Source of the DNA: Lysobacteraceae bacterium
Lineage (GTDB): Bacteria; Pseudomonadota; Gammaproteobacteria; Xanthomonadales; Xanthomonadaceae
Assembly (NCBI GenBank): GCA_016789405.1
Contig: JAEUPQ010000008.1
Location: 19,046 to 83,045 of the forward strand
DNA: 64,000 nucleotides
Direction of reading: 5' to 3'
The notes below the pieces were generated by a model. It saw nothing but the letters and a program-made list of their open reading frames with translations, was not told the origin of the DNA and did no database searches. How positions within the stretch are numbered: the first letter of the stretch is position 1; every line of letters starts with the position of its first letter. Positions 37,198 through 46,763 of this stretch are shown piece after piece. The translations under genes and the position numbers were made by a program.

Positions 37198-40100
37198 TCA
37201 CGGTGCCTGCGACGAACATGCCGGGTGAAGTGTCTGGAGATAGTCCGGATGCCTTGCGCCGATGCTGGCCAGGATGCGGGCCGTTCGCGACGCATCCTGG
37301 GATCGGCCTGCCAGGCAGTGCGCGCTGGCCCAGGGCATCAGTATCGCGTGATCGCGCGAGCGGGGAGCAATCGCGCCCAGCAATTCGCGCACGCGCAACA
37401 GGTCCGGCGTCCAGGCCTGGTTCGCCTGCGCGACGACAGGTGCGCTGCGCTGGCTGCGTGCGATGAGCGTGCGCGCCAGCGCGCTGCGACCGGCCACGTC
37501 GGTCGGCGTGCGCGAAACCAGGGCCTCCAGCCTGGCGATGGCCCGGTCTTCGTCGTCATGGCGTCCTTCGAGCGATGCGAGCTTGGCTTCGATCAAGGCG
37601 GTCATCCGGAACCATTCTGCCTGGGCATTCCGGCTGGAGACGAGGTCCCTGCTGATCTGGGACGCCTGGCGAAGACGCTCGAGCGCGTTCGGGCCGTCCC
37701 CCTTGAGTCTTGCGAGATCAGCCCACTCCATGAGGCTGTGCGCGAGGTCGCGGCGCCAGACCTGGTTGTCTGTTTCCTGGCGAACCAGGCGCGAGAGGCG
37801 CTGCACGCTTTCCACCAGGGCAGGCTCGGCATCGTCGAGAAGGCCGCGCACCATGGCCAGCTGGGCATAGCGTCGAAGAGAATTGGCCAGGCGGCGCTCC
37901 CATGCCTTCGCGCCCGGTGTCCTGGACAGCAGCTGCCGCAGCATGCCGATCTGTTCGCGATAACGGTCCGCGGCTTCGGCCAGGCGCCCCTCGGATTCGT
38001 CGCCCGTGCTGATCCACGACAGTGTGTCGATCAGTTCATAGCGCAGGCTGTCGTCGTCAGGACGTGCATCGATCGCCTGCTTCTTGAGTTCGGCCGATTT
38101 GCGGAAGAATCCGATGGCTTCGCCGGTGCGTCCCTGGTCCTGCGCGAGCGTGCCGAAATTGTTCAGCGCGTAGGAATGCTCGAGTTGCCGGTGCGGATCG
38201 CCGGGTGCGCGCTCCAGGAGTTTTCGCGTGGCGTCGAGATACGTGGTCCAGTGCGCCTTTGCATCATCGAAGCGTTTCTGTCGATAACGATAGTAGCCCA
38301 GCCAGTAGCCGGCCAGGCCGGATTCCTCGAGTGCGCCGACCGAATCCGGTTCACGACGCAGTGCTGCAGCAGCTGCCGCATCTGCACGGACGAATGCGGA
38401 TTCGGCATCTTCGAGCTTGGATTGCTCCAGCATCACCTCGCCCAGCGTGCGCAGGGCACGGGAGGTGTTGATGAGATCCTCGGTGCGCATGCGCTGCTCC
38501 GGGCGTTGTGCCAGCTGCGCGAGCGCCTTCGCGCTGATGCTGTCGAGCAACTTGAGGTTGCCCAGCGGGCGCAGCTTGTCGGCGAGCTCCACCAGCATGA
38601 AATCGGTGAGCTGGAAGGCCTCTTCGCGACGTTGTTCGGCTTCCCGTTGTGCAGTCACTGCCCATAGGGCCAGCGCGCTGGAGGTCAGTGCGAGCAGTGC
38701 CAGCAGCGCAACTGCAGCGGTACGGATGCGCTTGCCGCGACGATGATGACGCTGCGATGCCGCGAGCAAGGCACGCTCGTCTTCGCCTAGCATGCCCGGC
38801 AGTCGCTGCGCGGCTTCGCTTGCCTCGCTCAGTGGCCGGCCCGCATTCAACAGGTGGTCCTGGCGCCGACCTTCCTCGACCCAGCGGCGCGTCGCAAGAC
38901 GCAGGCGTCCATGCGCCTGCAGCAGGCGCCGGTTGTCGCCGGCCCAGTCGCGCGCGCGCGGCCATTGACGGAGCAGCGCTTCATGGGCGACGCGGAAGCC
39001 GGGCTTGCCGTCGCTCAGTTCGCTGACGAACAGGCGCGCCTTGACGAAGGATTCGGCCAGCATCCGTGCATCGTCGTCGGGCAGCGACGACCACAGCACG
39101 CGTCGCGCGTTCACGCTGTTGCTGTCCGGATGGATCACGATCAGCTGCGAGAGCACGGCGTCGAGGCGGGCCTGCGCTTCGACCGGCAGCGCGCTGAAGA
39201 CTTCTTCGGCGCGATGCGCCAGCGCGCCTTCGAGCGCGCCGATCTCCTGGTAGGCAGCGAAGGTGAGCGTGCCGTTGTCGTCGCGGCGTTCGTACAGTGC
39301 CTGCAGCGTGTGCTGCAACAGCGGCAACGCGTCGGGATGCTGCGTGGCCGCATCGCGCAGCACGTCGTCGAGGCGCGCGAGCGTCTGCGGGTTTTCCTCG
39401 AAACCCAGGCCCGCGAGGATCGCGGGCATGCGGATGATCTGCGCGATTTCTCCGGGACGCGGCGTCAAGACGTCGATGTGACCATCGCCGGCCTTGCGTT
39501 CGGCGATCGCTGGTACCGCCTCGATCAGCTTGGGGTAGAAATCGCTGCGCGTGACCATCACCACCATGATCCTCGCGCAGTCGCACAGGCGCTGGAGCAC
39601 GGTCGAGAACGCCGCGCGCTCGGCATCGCCGATACCGGGTGCGGCCACCAGCGCTTCGGCATGGTCGACGATCAGCAGCAGGTGCGCGCGGGGATGTTCG
39701 GCCAGGCTGCGATCGGGAAACCGGCGGAAGGCTTCCTCGACCGTCGCGTCGAGCGTGCCGGGATGCGCCAGCAACGCGTCCGCGAGCGCTTCGGCGCGCT
39801 GTGGCGCGAACACCGGGCGTCCTTCGAGCGACCATTCGGCCAGCGATGCTGCCAGATGCGGCATCAGGTCGCCGCCGTTGCAGCCTGCGAGATCGCAATA
39901 CGCCACCGACAGTGCCTGGGTGCCGTCGAAGCCACCGTCCTGCTGCAGCAGCGGAAGCATGCCGGCGCGCAGCAGCGAGGTCTTCCCGCAGCCGCTTGCA
40001 CCGACCAGCAGCACGAACCTGCGCTGGCTGTCGATCTGGTTGCGGACGGTCGACAGCAGTTCGGCGGTCATCCGGCTTCGACCGAAGAAGACGTCGCTAT

Positions 40101-40536
40101 GGCTGTCGTCGAACGACGACAGGCCCACGTACGGGCTGCCGCCGGTCCAGGCGTTGCCTTGTTGTGCGCCGCGTCGATAGTCGTCGGGGAAGGAGACGGC
40201 TGCGATCAGCCTGTAGCCGCGCTTGCGGATCGTCTCGATGTATTTCGGCGCGCGGCTGTCGTCGCCGACGAGTTTGCGCAACTGCGCGATGACCTTGTGG
40301 ACCGGGTTGTCGCCGTAGAAGGTGCCGCGCCAGACTTCGATCAGGAGTTGTTCGGCGCTGACCACTTCGCCGGCATGCTCGGCCAGTGCGATCAGCACTT
40401 CCATCATGCGCGGTTCGAGTGCGATCTCCTCGCCATCGATGCCGATGGTCAGCCGTTCGGGCTGCACCAGCAGCGCGCCGATGCGGAATCGGCCGCGCGA
40501 AGCCAGCGATCTGATCCTGTCCGAACGTTGGGTCAT
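37198..40536 (-). CDS. Winged-helix / nSTAND-like NTPase / TM / TPR signalling protein (module B)
   Basis: 1112 residues. Same domain order as module A: winged helix about 15-112 (EPRMMEVLIALAEHAGEVV, NPVHKVIAQLRKLVGDD, YIETIRKRGYRLIA), P-loop LVGASGCGKTS at about 177-187, LLLIVDHAEALV, VMVTRSDFY, one transmembrane helix (TAAVALLALLALTSSALALWAV), TPR-rich C-terminus. Unlike A it is uniformly GC-rich. The Walker B ends D-H-A-E, with Glu retained. ATG 40536 is chosen; a longer in-frame start at 40617 adds 27 Arg-rich residues. Inferred DNA-binding, NTP-driven regulator, role unknown. Confidence 0.88.
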   Translation of the reverse strand: MTQRSDRIRSLASRGRFRIGALLVQPERLTIGIDGEEIALEPRMMEVLIALAEHAGEVVSAEQLLIEVWRGTFYGDNPVHKVIAQLRKLVGDDSRAPKYIETIRKRGYRLIAAVSFPDDYRRGAQQGNAWTGGSPYVGLSSFDDSHSDVFFGRSRMTAELLSTVRNQIDSQRRFVLLVGASGCGKTSLLRAGMLPLLQQDGGFDGTQALSVAYCDLAGCNGGDLMPHLAASLAEWSLEGRPVFAPQRAEALADALLAHPGTLDATVEEAFRRFPDRSLAEHPRAHLLLIVDHAEALVAAPGIGDAERAAFSTVLQRLCDCARIMVVMVTRSDFYPKLIEAVPAIAERKAGDGHIDVLTPRPGEIAQIIRMPAILAGLGFEENPQTLARLDDVLRDAATQHPDALPLLQHTLQALYERRDDNGTLTFAAYQEIGALEGALAHRAEEVFSALPVEAQARLDAVLSQLIVIHPDSNSVNARRVLWSSLPDDDARMLAESFVKARLFVSELSDGKPGFRVAHEALLRQWPRARDWAGDNRRLLQAHGRLRLATRRWVEEGRRQDHLLNAGRPLSEASEAAQRLPGMLGEDERALLAASQRHHRRGKRIRTAAVALLALLALTSSALALWAVTAQREAEQRREEAFQLTDFMLVELADKLRPLGNLKLLDSISAKALAQLAQRPEQRMRTEDLINTSRALRTLGEVMLEQSKLEDAESAFVRADAAAAAALRREPDSVGALEESGLAGYWLGYYRYRQKRFDDAKAHWTTYLDATRKLLERAPGDPHRQLEHSYALNNFGTLAQDQGRTGEAIGFFRKSAELKKQAIDARPDDDSLRYELIDTLSWISTGDESEGRLAEAADRYREQIGMLRQLLSRTPGAKAWERRLANSLRRYAQLAMVRGLLDDAEPALVESVQRLSRLVRQETDNQVWRRDLAHSLMEWADLARLKGDGPNALERLRQASQISRDLVSSRNAQAEWFRMTALIEAKLASLEGRHDDEDRAIARLEALVSRTPTDVAGRSALARTLIARSQRSAPVVAQANQAWTPDLLRVRELLGAIAPRSRDHAILMPWASAHCLAGRSQDASRTARILASIGARHPDYLQTLHPACSSQAP

Positions 40537-40619
40537 GGGTCCATGCGGGCGTCGACTGCCACGCGATGTTAGCAGGCTCGCACGCGATGGCACGCGATTC
40601 CGTCGTCCGGAAAGCACGA

Positions 40620-40637
40620 AGCCGGCATCCGCCGGCT
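40620..40637 (-). terminator. Weak hairpin after the M2 peptidase gene
   Basis: AGCCGGC, loop ATCC, GCCGGCT, followed on the minus strand by TCGTGCTTTCC. Stem is only 7 bp and the T-tract is interrupted, so termination is possible but not certain. Confidence 0.45.
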
Positions 40638-40722
40638 CCGTACCTCATCGAAGGTTTCGATCGGCCCATGCAACGAGGCCGTGTGCCGATCGATTGCCGA
40701 TGTCCGCGATCCAGCGCGGCGA

Positions 40723-42687
40723 TCAGGCCTTGGCAGCAGGCTGCCAACCGCAGCTCTGGCCTTCGTTCTGCTGCTTGAGCCAGGTCTGGAGCGGCGCGAA
40801 GTATTCCAGCACGGCGGTGCCGTCCATCTTCTCGCCGCCGGTGAGTTCCTTCATGGTCTTCTGCCATGGCTGGCTGGAACCCTTGCCGAGCATCGACCAG
40901 TAGCGCTTGCCGGCTTCCTTGTTGCCGTAGAAGCTGCATTCGTACAGCGGACCGGTGTGGCCCGAGGCGTCGCACAACGATTTGTAGAACTGGAACTGCA
41001 GGATGTGCGACAGGAAGTAGCGCGTGTACGGCGTGTTGGCCGGCACGTGGTACTTCGCGCCCGGATCGAAGAATTCCTCGCCGCGCGGTGTCGACGGCGC
41101 CACGCCCTGGTACTTCGCCTTCAGGTCCCACCAGGCCTTGTTGTACTGGTCCGGCTTGATCGAGCCATCGAACACACCCCAGCGCCAGCGATCGATCATC
41201 AGGCCGAAGGGCATGAACGAGATCTTCGCCAGGGCCATGCGCATCTGCGCGTTGATCAGGGCTTCCTGGTTCTGGTCCTCGGCCTTGGCCAGGTTGATGG
41301 TCTGCAGGTACTTCGGCGTCATGCCCAGCACGATGGTGTCGCCGATCGCCTCGTGGAAACCATCGTGCGCGCCGTTCTGGAACAGCGGCGGCTGGTGGTT
41401 GTAGGCGAGGTAGTAATAGACGTGGCCGAGTTCGTGATAGATCGTGGTGAACTCTTCCTCGTTCGGCTTGATGCACATCTTGGTGCGCACGTCGCCGGCC
41501 ATGTTCATGTCCCAGGCGCTGGCGTGGCACTGGACGTCGCGATCTCGTGGCTTGGTGAATTGGGTCTTCTGCCAGTAGCTGGCCGGCAGCTTGGGCATGC
41601 CTAGCGAGACATAGAAGTCTTCTGCGGTCTGCGTCATCTGCTTGGCGGTGACCAGGTCGGCTTCGCGCTCGATCTCGACCAGATCGGCAGGCGTCGCGTT
41701 CGGCTTGCCCGCACGCAACTGCGCCAGGTTGGCCGCGTGGCGAGCTTCGAGCGCACCGTTGATATCGAGGCTTCCCGCGCTCGGGTAGGGCTGCAGCACG
41801 TCCCAGAGGTTGCCCCAGTCCTGTTGCCACAGATTGCCCATCAGGTGTGCGGGCAGCATGCCGCCGGCAACCTGGCCCTTGTCGTCGCCGTACTTGGCTT
41901 TCAGCTTGGTGCGGGCATAGCAGTGCAACTGGTCGTAGAGCGGTTTCACCTGGCCCCAGAGGCGATCGGTTTCCGCGGAGAGCGCTGCCGGCGTCATGTC
42001 GTAGCCCGAACGCCACATTTCGCCGGCATCGGCGAAGCCCATCTCGCGGGCGCCTTCGTTCACCAGCTCGACGAAGCGGACGTAATCCTTCCGCATCGGT
42101 TGCGAGATGGTGTGCCAGCCACGCCAGGCTTCGAGTTGCGCGTTGTAGTCGCGATCCTGGGCGAGGACCTCGCTGAGCTGGCCGATGTCGCGGCAGACCT
42201 TGGCAGTACCTTCCCCGGTGCAGGACTTGCCCGCGCCGTAGAGCCCTTCCATGCGGGTCGCGATGGTTGTCAGTTCGCCGACCTTCTTCGGGTCGCTGGG
42301 TGCAGGCATCGCGGTCGCGAGCTTGAGCAGCAGGATGGCGCGCGCGCTCTCGGGCGACATCTTCTGGCCCTCGAACTGCCTGGCCGCCTTGATCCAGCCA
42401 TTGAGCCGGTTGAGGTTCTGCTCGCTCGCCTTGGCGGCAAGCAGCTGGGTGTCGTCGTTGATGTACGTCGAGGACAACCACTGGGCTGCATTCAGCTCCG
42501 GGGCGACCGCCTTGTATTCCTCGTTGACGCGTTTGACGAAGGCATCCGCGTTGGCGTCCGTCGTGCCTGCCGAGGGCTGCGCGCCAGTATTCGATCCGGC
42601 CGGTTCCGGCGTGTCACTGCTGCAGGATGCGAGCGCGAGCAGACCGGCGCCGATGGCGAGGGCCAGCAAAGTATTGCGATGGATCAC
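40723..42687 (-). CDS. M2-family peptidyl-dipeptidase (ACE-like zinc metallopeptidase), lipoprotein
   Basis: 654 residues. Lipoprotein signal peptide with lipobox LASC (Cys about residue 22), so likely anchored in the outer or inner membrane on the periplasmic side. Zinc motif HELGH in TTIYHELGHVYYYLAYNHQP (about residue 420) with the downstream Glu in FHEAIGD gives the HExxH...E set. Full length for the bacterial ACE-like family, which removes C-terminal dipeptides. Lone gene, minus strand. Confidence 0.94.
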   Translation of the reverse strand: MIHRNTLLALAIGAGLLALASCSSDTPEPAGSNTGAQPSAGTTDANADAFVKRVNEEYKAVAPELNAAQWLSSTYINDDTQLLAAKASEQNLNRLNGWIKAARQFEGQKMSPESARAILLLKLATAMPAPSDPKKVGELTTIATRMEGLYGAGKSCTGEGTAKVCRDIGQLSEVLAQDRDYNAQLEAWRGWHTISQPMRKDYVRFVELVNEGAREMGFADAGEMWRSGYDMTPAALSAETDRLWGQVKPLYDQLHCYARTKLKAKYGDDKGQVAGGMLPAHLMGNLWQQDWGNLWDVLQPYPSAGSLDINGALEARHAANLAQLRAGKPNATPADLVEIEREADLVTAKQMTQTAEDFYVSLGMPKLPASYWQKTQFTKPRDRDVQCHASAWDMNMAGDVRTKMCIKPNEEEFTTIYHELGHVYYYLAYNHQPPLFQNGAHDGFHEAIGDTIVLGMTPKYLQTINLAKAEDQNQEALINAQMRMALAKISFMPFGLMIDRWRWGVFDGSIKPDQYNKAWWDLKAKYQGVAPSTPRGEEFFDPGAKYHVPANTPYTRYFLSHILQFQFYKSLCDASGHTGPLYECSFYGNKEAGKRYWSMLGKGSSQPWQKTMKELTGGEKMDGTAVLEYFAPLQTWLKQQNEGQSCGWQPAAKA

Positions 42688-42843
42688 GGTGATTCTCCGG
42701 AGCGGTGGGCGCCGCCGTGACGGGGCGGCATCGGATGGCGCCGGTCGCGACGCTCGACAACCGGCCGGGACGCAGGCTAGCAGGTTGTCCAGCCTGCTTC
42801 ACCCGGGGGCAGGGTTTTTCGCCTCGAACGGCTGCCGTACGGG

Positions 42844-43500
42844 TCAGCCCGGGGTGGACGCCAGCCGCTCCCGGATCCGGATGCGCAGCCGTTCGGCGCG
42901 GCGCTGCACCTTGCGGGCACGCAGCGACGGCACCCAGCGCGACACCGGCAGGATCTCGCGTCCGTCCAGGATGGATTTCACGTCGACGCACACCAGCCGG
43001 ACGCCACATGCCTCACCGGGGTCGTCGACCACCACGAAGTTGCCGCTGTTGAGGTCGAACAAGGGAATGCCGTGCTGCAGCAACCACGCTTCGAACGCGT
43101 CGACCGCTGCGCACAGCTGGTCGGGCCGGTACGGCGTCGATTCGAAGAGATGCGCATGCAGGCTTCTCGCAGGCGCGCCAGCCGCATCACGCACCAGGAT
43201 GCAGCGCAACGCGATGCCTTGCGGCGTACCGACGAGTCCATCGCAGGAGGCCACGAAACGATCGATCGTGTGTCCCGTGCGCGCCCGGAGCCAGTGCCAT
43301 GCGCGCAATTCCGTGCGGTTTTCGCCGAGTGCCGGAACGCGACGGGCGATCCAGCGGCGCAGGCCCTGGCGCAGTCCCACGCGAGTGCGCGACTCCGGTG
43401 CGAGCTCGTATTTCAGGCAATGCGCGTCCGAGTCCGGATCACGCACGCAGATCCGGTTTGCGCCTTGCGCGAGGATGCGATCGGCGGGAAAGCGCGACAT
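42844..43500 (-). CDS. YrbL-like protein (PhoP-regulatory network family)
   Basis: 218 residues. N-terminal RILAQGANRICVRDPDSDAHCLKYELAPESR matches the YrbL family start (a Gly-rich turn, then Cys-Val/Pro and a conserved Lys), and HGIPLFDLNSGNFVVVDD resembles a kinase-fold catalytic loop (D-x-N), consistent with the family's protein-kinase-like fold. Function of YrbL in this lineage is unknown. Sits 2 bp after the GST gene, same direction, so likely co-transcribed. Confidence 0.78.
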   Translation of the reverse strand: MSRFPADRILAQGANRICVRDPDSDAHCLKYELAPESRTRVGLRQGLRRWIARRVPALGENRTELRAWHWLRARTGHTIDRFVASCDGLVGTPQGIALRCILVRDAAGAPARSLHAHLFESTPYRPDQLCAAVDAFEAWLLQHGIPLFDLNSGNFVVVDDPGEACGVRLVCVDVKSILDGREILPVSRWVPSLRARKVQRRAERLRIRIRERLASTPG

Positions 43501-43502
43501 GT

Positions 43503-44186
43503 TCAGCGATACAGTCCGTCGATGACCGAGTAGCCCGAGGCATCCCAGCTATCGCCGACGCTCTCCGCTTCCCATGCGAGGAAATCGGGATCTGCCAGCA
43601 GGGTGTCCCGGTAGGCGGTCGCTGCGTCCGAAGCGCCGACCGCATAGGTGCGCAGCCGTGTCGCAACGGGTGTGAAAAACGCGTCCGCGATGCTGCGCGT
43701 GCCGAACAGCCAGGGGCCGAGATGCGCGTGTTTCTCGCGCAGGCCCGACCACAGTTCATCAATGCGTGCGAGTTGGCGGCGCGTGTCGTCCGGCCAGTCC
43801 GGCGCGCGTTGCATGCGGCGATGGATGTTCATCGACAGGTCTCGACGGACCGCGCCGAAACCGGCGTGCATTTCGCAGGCGGCGGCACGTGCCTGCGCAC
43901 GCAACGCCGGATCCTCGGGCCAGAGAACGCCGGGCCCGGCCTGTTCCGCGGCCCATTCGGCGATGGCGAGACTGTCCCAGATCACCAGCCCGTCGGCATG
44001 CAAGGCCGGCACGGTGCCGTTCGGTGCCACCGCCTTCACGTCGGCGATCTCCTGCCGGCCGTAGCCGGGTTGGTCCAGCCGCACCTCGCGTTCCTCGAAC
44101 GGAATGCCGGCCCAGCGAAGCGCGAGCCATGGCCGCAGCGACCATGAGGAGTAATTCTTGTAGCCGATGAAGAGGACGTTCGACAC
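43503..44186 (-). CDS. Glutathione S-transferase family protein
   Basis: 227 residues from GTG 44186, which has AGGAG 6 bases before it. Thioredoxin-like N-domain (LFIGYKNYSSWSLRPWLAL with the Ser/Tyr activation region, then GTVPALHADG with the cis-Pro, and DSLAIAEW), then an all-helical C-domain. Zeta/beta-like class by eye; substrate unknown. A longer reading to 44261 is in frame but unlike GSTs. Confidence 0.85.
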   Translation of the reverse strand: MSNVLFIGYKNYSSWSLRPWLALRWAGIPFEEREVRLDQPGYGRQEIADVKAVAPNGTVPALHADGLVIWDSLAIAEWAAEQAGPGVLWPEDPALRAQARAAACEMHAGFGAVRRDLSMNIHRRMQRAPDWPDDTRRQLARIDELWSGLREKHAHLGPWLFGTRSIADAFFTPVATRLRTYAVGASDAATAYRDTLLADPDFLAWEAESVGDSWDASGYSVIDGLYR

Positions 44187-44285
44187 GGTGCGCTCCTGCG
44201 AGTGGCGGGACCGCGATGTTATGCCCCAGGAAAGGCGCCGGGCGCCAGTCCGTGAAGACACTGCGTTGCGCGAAGGCGGGGCGTG

Positions 44286-44816
44286 TCAGTGCGGCTGCGA
44301 GGTCGGCGCCATGCCGGCCGGAAGCAGGCCATCGAGATGCGCGAGATCGCGCAGATATTCGGCCGCGTCTTCGGCATCCCGTTCGAACCAGGCACGTGCC
44401 GAGCCGAGCCGGAAGGTATAGCCCCATGCGTCCATGTCGGCGAACGCACGTTCGATGCCGAAGCCCGGCAGCTCGTCGGCGAGCAGCAGTTGCAGGTAGC
44501 AGGTCGCGTCTTCCTCGAACTGCGAATCGCTCGCGTCGGTGTGCACGCGATGCCGCAGCGGCGGTGGAATCACGATCAGGTGGCAGGCTTCATGCAGCAG
44601 CGAGTGCAGCGGCGTATCGCTGCGTGCGTACACGTTTGCGCCGATGAGCCCGGCTTCGCGGTCGCCCCAGAAGCTGCCTGGAATGGGGGCGCCATCGGTG
44701 ACGCGTTCGAAACGCAGTCCGAAACGGGAGAGCAGGGCGACGACGTGATCCACGGACACGTCGGCCAGCGTCAGCACCTCGGGTTCTCGGTCGGGGATGG
44801 CGAGGGCAGCGGTCAT
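44286..44816 (-). CDS. Hypothetical protein with HExxH motif
   Basis: 176 residues. A HEACH sequence (LLHEACHLIVIPP, about residue 75) is a possible zinc-protease motif, followed by Glu/Asp-rich FEEDATCYLQLLLADEL, where an ImmA/IrrE-like third ligand would fit. No known family is recognised. Conservation would be needed to tell a real protease from a chance motif. Start ATG 44816 is used. Adjacent to minE with 34 bp between, same strand. Confidence 0.65.
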   Translation of the reverse strand: MTAALAIPDREPEVLTLADVSVDHVVALLSRFGLRFERVTDGAPIPGSFWGDREAGLIGANVYARSDTPLHSLLHEACHLIVIPPPLRHRVHTDASDSQFEEDATCYLQLLLADELPGFGIERAFADMDAWGYTFRLGSARAWFERDAEDAAEYLRDLAHLDGLLPAGMAPTSQPH

Positions 44817-44850
44817 GCGCGACGGGCGCGATACATTCGCGCCCCGGGCC

Positions 44851-45117
44851 TCATCCGGCGGATGGACGGTCGTCTGGCAACGCGACGGAGATGTCCAGCA
44901 CGTCGTGGTCGCCGTCCTTCGCCATCTCCACCTTCACCGCGTCGCCGTCGACCGAAACGTACTTGCGGATCACTTCCAGCAATTCGCGCTGCAGCAAGGG
45001 CAGGTAGTCCGGCGCGCCGCGATGGGTGCGTTCCTGCGCGACGATGATGCGCAGGCGCTCCTTCGCGATCGATGCGGTGGCGTTCTTCTTGGGCTTGAGG
45101 AAGTCGAAGAGCGACAT
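44851..45117 (-). CDS. minE: Cell division topological specificity factor MinE
   Basis: 88 residues. N-terminus [29 protein letters not shown] is the MinD-stimulating/membrane-targeting region, followed by the dimerisation domain ([29 protein letters not shown]). Sets up the MinCD oscillation. It begins 3 bp after minD, in the same transcript. Confidence 0.96.
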   Translation of the reverse strand: MSLFDFLKPKKNATASIAKERLRIIVAQERTHRGAPDYLPLLQRELLEVIRKYVSVDGDAVKVEMAKDGDHDVLDISVALPDDRPSAG

Positions 45118-45120
45118 GGA

Positions 45121-45930
45121 TCAGCCTCCGAACAGCTTGCTGAAGAATCCCTTCTTCTCGTTCTGGATGAAGCGCATCGGGCGTTCCTCGCCGAGCAGGC
45201 GCGACACGGCGTCGTCGTAGGCCTGGCCTGCGTTCGATTCCATGTCCAGGATCACCGGCTCGCCCTTGTTCGAGGCATTGAGCACGTCCGGGGATTCCGG
45301 GATTACGCCCACGGCCTTCAGGCCCAGCACTTCCTCGACGTCCTTGATGCTCAGCATTTCGCCGGTTTCCACGCGAGCGGGGCTGTAGCGGGTGAGCAGG
45401 AGATGCTCCTTGACGCGCTCGCCGGCTTCCGCGCGGTGGGTCTTCGAGGACAGCAGGCCGAGGATGCGGTCGGAGTCGCGCACCGAGGAGACTTCAGGAT
45501 TCACGACCACGATCGCCTGGTCGGCGAAGTACATCGCCAGGAACGCACCCTTCTCGATGCCGGCCGGCGAGTCGCACAGGATGATGTCGAAGCCGTCGTC
45601 GGCCAGTTCCTTGAGGACCTTCTCGACGCCTTCCTTGGTCAGTGCGTCCTTGTCGCGCGTCTGCGACGCGGCGAGCACGTAGAGGTTCTCGAAGCGCTTG
45701 TCCTTGATCAGCGCCTGCTTGAGCGAGGCTTCGCCATGGATGACGTTGACGAAGTCGTACACGACCCGGCGTTCGCAGCCCATGATCAGGTCGAGGTTGC
45801 GCAGGCCAACGTCGAAGTCGATGACCGCGACCTTCTTGCCGCGACGCGCGAATCCGCACGCGAGGCTGGCGCTGCTGGTGGTCTTGCCGACGCCACCCTT
45901 GCCCGATGTGACTACGATGATTTCAGCCAA
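45121..45930 (-). CDS. minD: Septum site-determining ATPase MinD
   Basis: 269 residues. Deviant Walker A GKGGVGKTT at residues 10-18 with the intradimer-signature Lys, VIDFDVGLRNLDLIMGCE, LCDSPAGIEKG, and the C-terminal amphipathic membrane helix KGFFSKLFGG. Binds MinC to place it at the pole. Length standard. Part of the minC-minD-minE operon. Confidence 0.98.
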   Translation of the reverse strand: MAEIIVVTSGKGGVGKTTSSASLACGFARRGKKVAVIDFDVGLRNLDLIMGCERRVVYDFVNVIHGEASLKQALIKDKRFENLYVLAASQTRDKDALTKEGVEKVLKELADDGFDIILCDSPAGIEKGAFLAMYFADQAIVVVNPEVSSVRDSDRILGLLSSKTHRAEAGERVKEHLLLTRYSPARVETGEMLSIKDVEEVLGLKAVGVIPESPDVLNASNKGEPVILDMESNAGQAYDDAVSRLLGEERPMRFIQNEKKGFFSKLFGG

Positions 45931-45986
45931 AGTCGTTCTCCTGTTTCTGATGACGCGTTCTGATGGCGCATTCTGGTGCCCGCGAC

Positions 45987-46763
45987 TCAGGTGAGCGCGG
46001 CGATGTGGATTTGCCCGTTTTCCAGCCAGACCTGCACGGCCTTGCCGCGGAGGTCGGTCGGGATGTCCTCCATGACCTTGTAGTGTCCCGCGATGGCGAC
46101 GAGCTCGGCATGGAACTCGCGGCAGAAGATCCGTGCCTTTTCGTTGTCGCGCGCGCCTGCGAGGGCGCGCCCGCGCAGGGCGCCATAGATATGGATCGAG
46201 CCGTCGGCGATGACTTCCGCGCCTGCGCCGACGGTGGAAAGGACGGTCAGGTCGCGCTGCTCGGCATAGATCTGCTGGCCGGAGCGGATCGGTGCAGACA
46301 CCATCATTCCTGGTTCGCCGGGGGCGGCCAGGACTGCACGCGCCGGCTCGGAACGCGCAGGAGCAGCCGGCGCCGGTGCAGCGGCGGGGGGTGGTGCCGG
46401 CGCGGCTTCATGCGATTCGTACTGCGCACGGAACTTGGCGAGCAGCGGCAGGCCGAGTTCGATGGCCAGTCGTTCGTTGTCGGCGCTGCCCCAGGCCAGG
46501 GCGACGGGGATGACGCCGGCCGATCGCAGGGCGTCGAGCAGCGCCCGGGCGGTCTGCACGTCCGGCGTGCCCGGCAGGCCGCCGAAATCGATGATCACGG
46601 CCGCGCGCTCGAACAGTTTCGGTGCGCGTGCGACGCGTTCGCGCATCTCGGTGCCGAGGCGTTCGACGTCGAGGGTGCGGATGCGCAGGTTGGCGATGCC
46701 GACCTGGCCGATCTTGAGGTCGCCGGCCAGCTCGTAGTTCATGGTCGTGGCACCAGAGCTCAT
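45987..46763 (-). CDS. minC: Septum site-determining protein MinC
   Basis: 258 residues. N-domain (GDLKIGQVGIANLRIRTLDV) inhibits FtsZ; a Pro/Ala-rich linker (about 130-160) leads to the C-domain with QQIYAEQRDLTVLSTVGAGAEVIADGSIHIYGALRGRALAG and IFCREFHAELVAIAGHYK, the beta-helix that binds MinD. ATG 46763 overlaps the stop of the GNAT gene (ATGA), fixing the start; an ATG at 46742 is less likely. Confidence 0.96.
   Translation of the reverse strand: MSSGATTMNYELAGDLKIGQVGIANLRIRTLDVERLGTEMRERVARAPKLFERAAVIIDFGGLPGTPDVQTARALLDALRSAGVIPVALAWGSADNERLAIELGLPLLAKFRAQYESHEAAPAPPPAAAPAPAAPARSEPARAVLAAPGEPGMMVSAPIRSGQQIYAEQRDLTVLSTVGAGAEVIADGSIHIYGALRGRALAGARDNEKARIFCREFHAELVAIAGHYKVMEDIPTDLRGKAVQVWLENGQIHIAALT

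Noticed and set aside
40620..40637. Mobile-element end or attachment site near the module B boundary
   Set aside because: Only a short hairpin is present; no direct repeats, integrase or tRNA flank the 28.9-40.5 kb modules.
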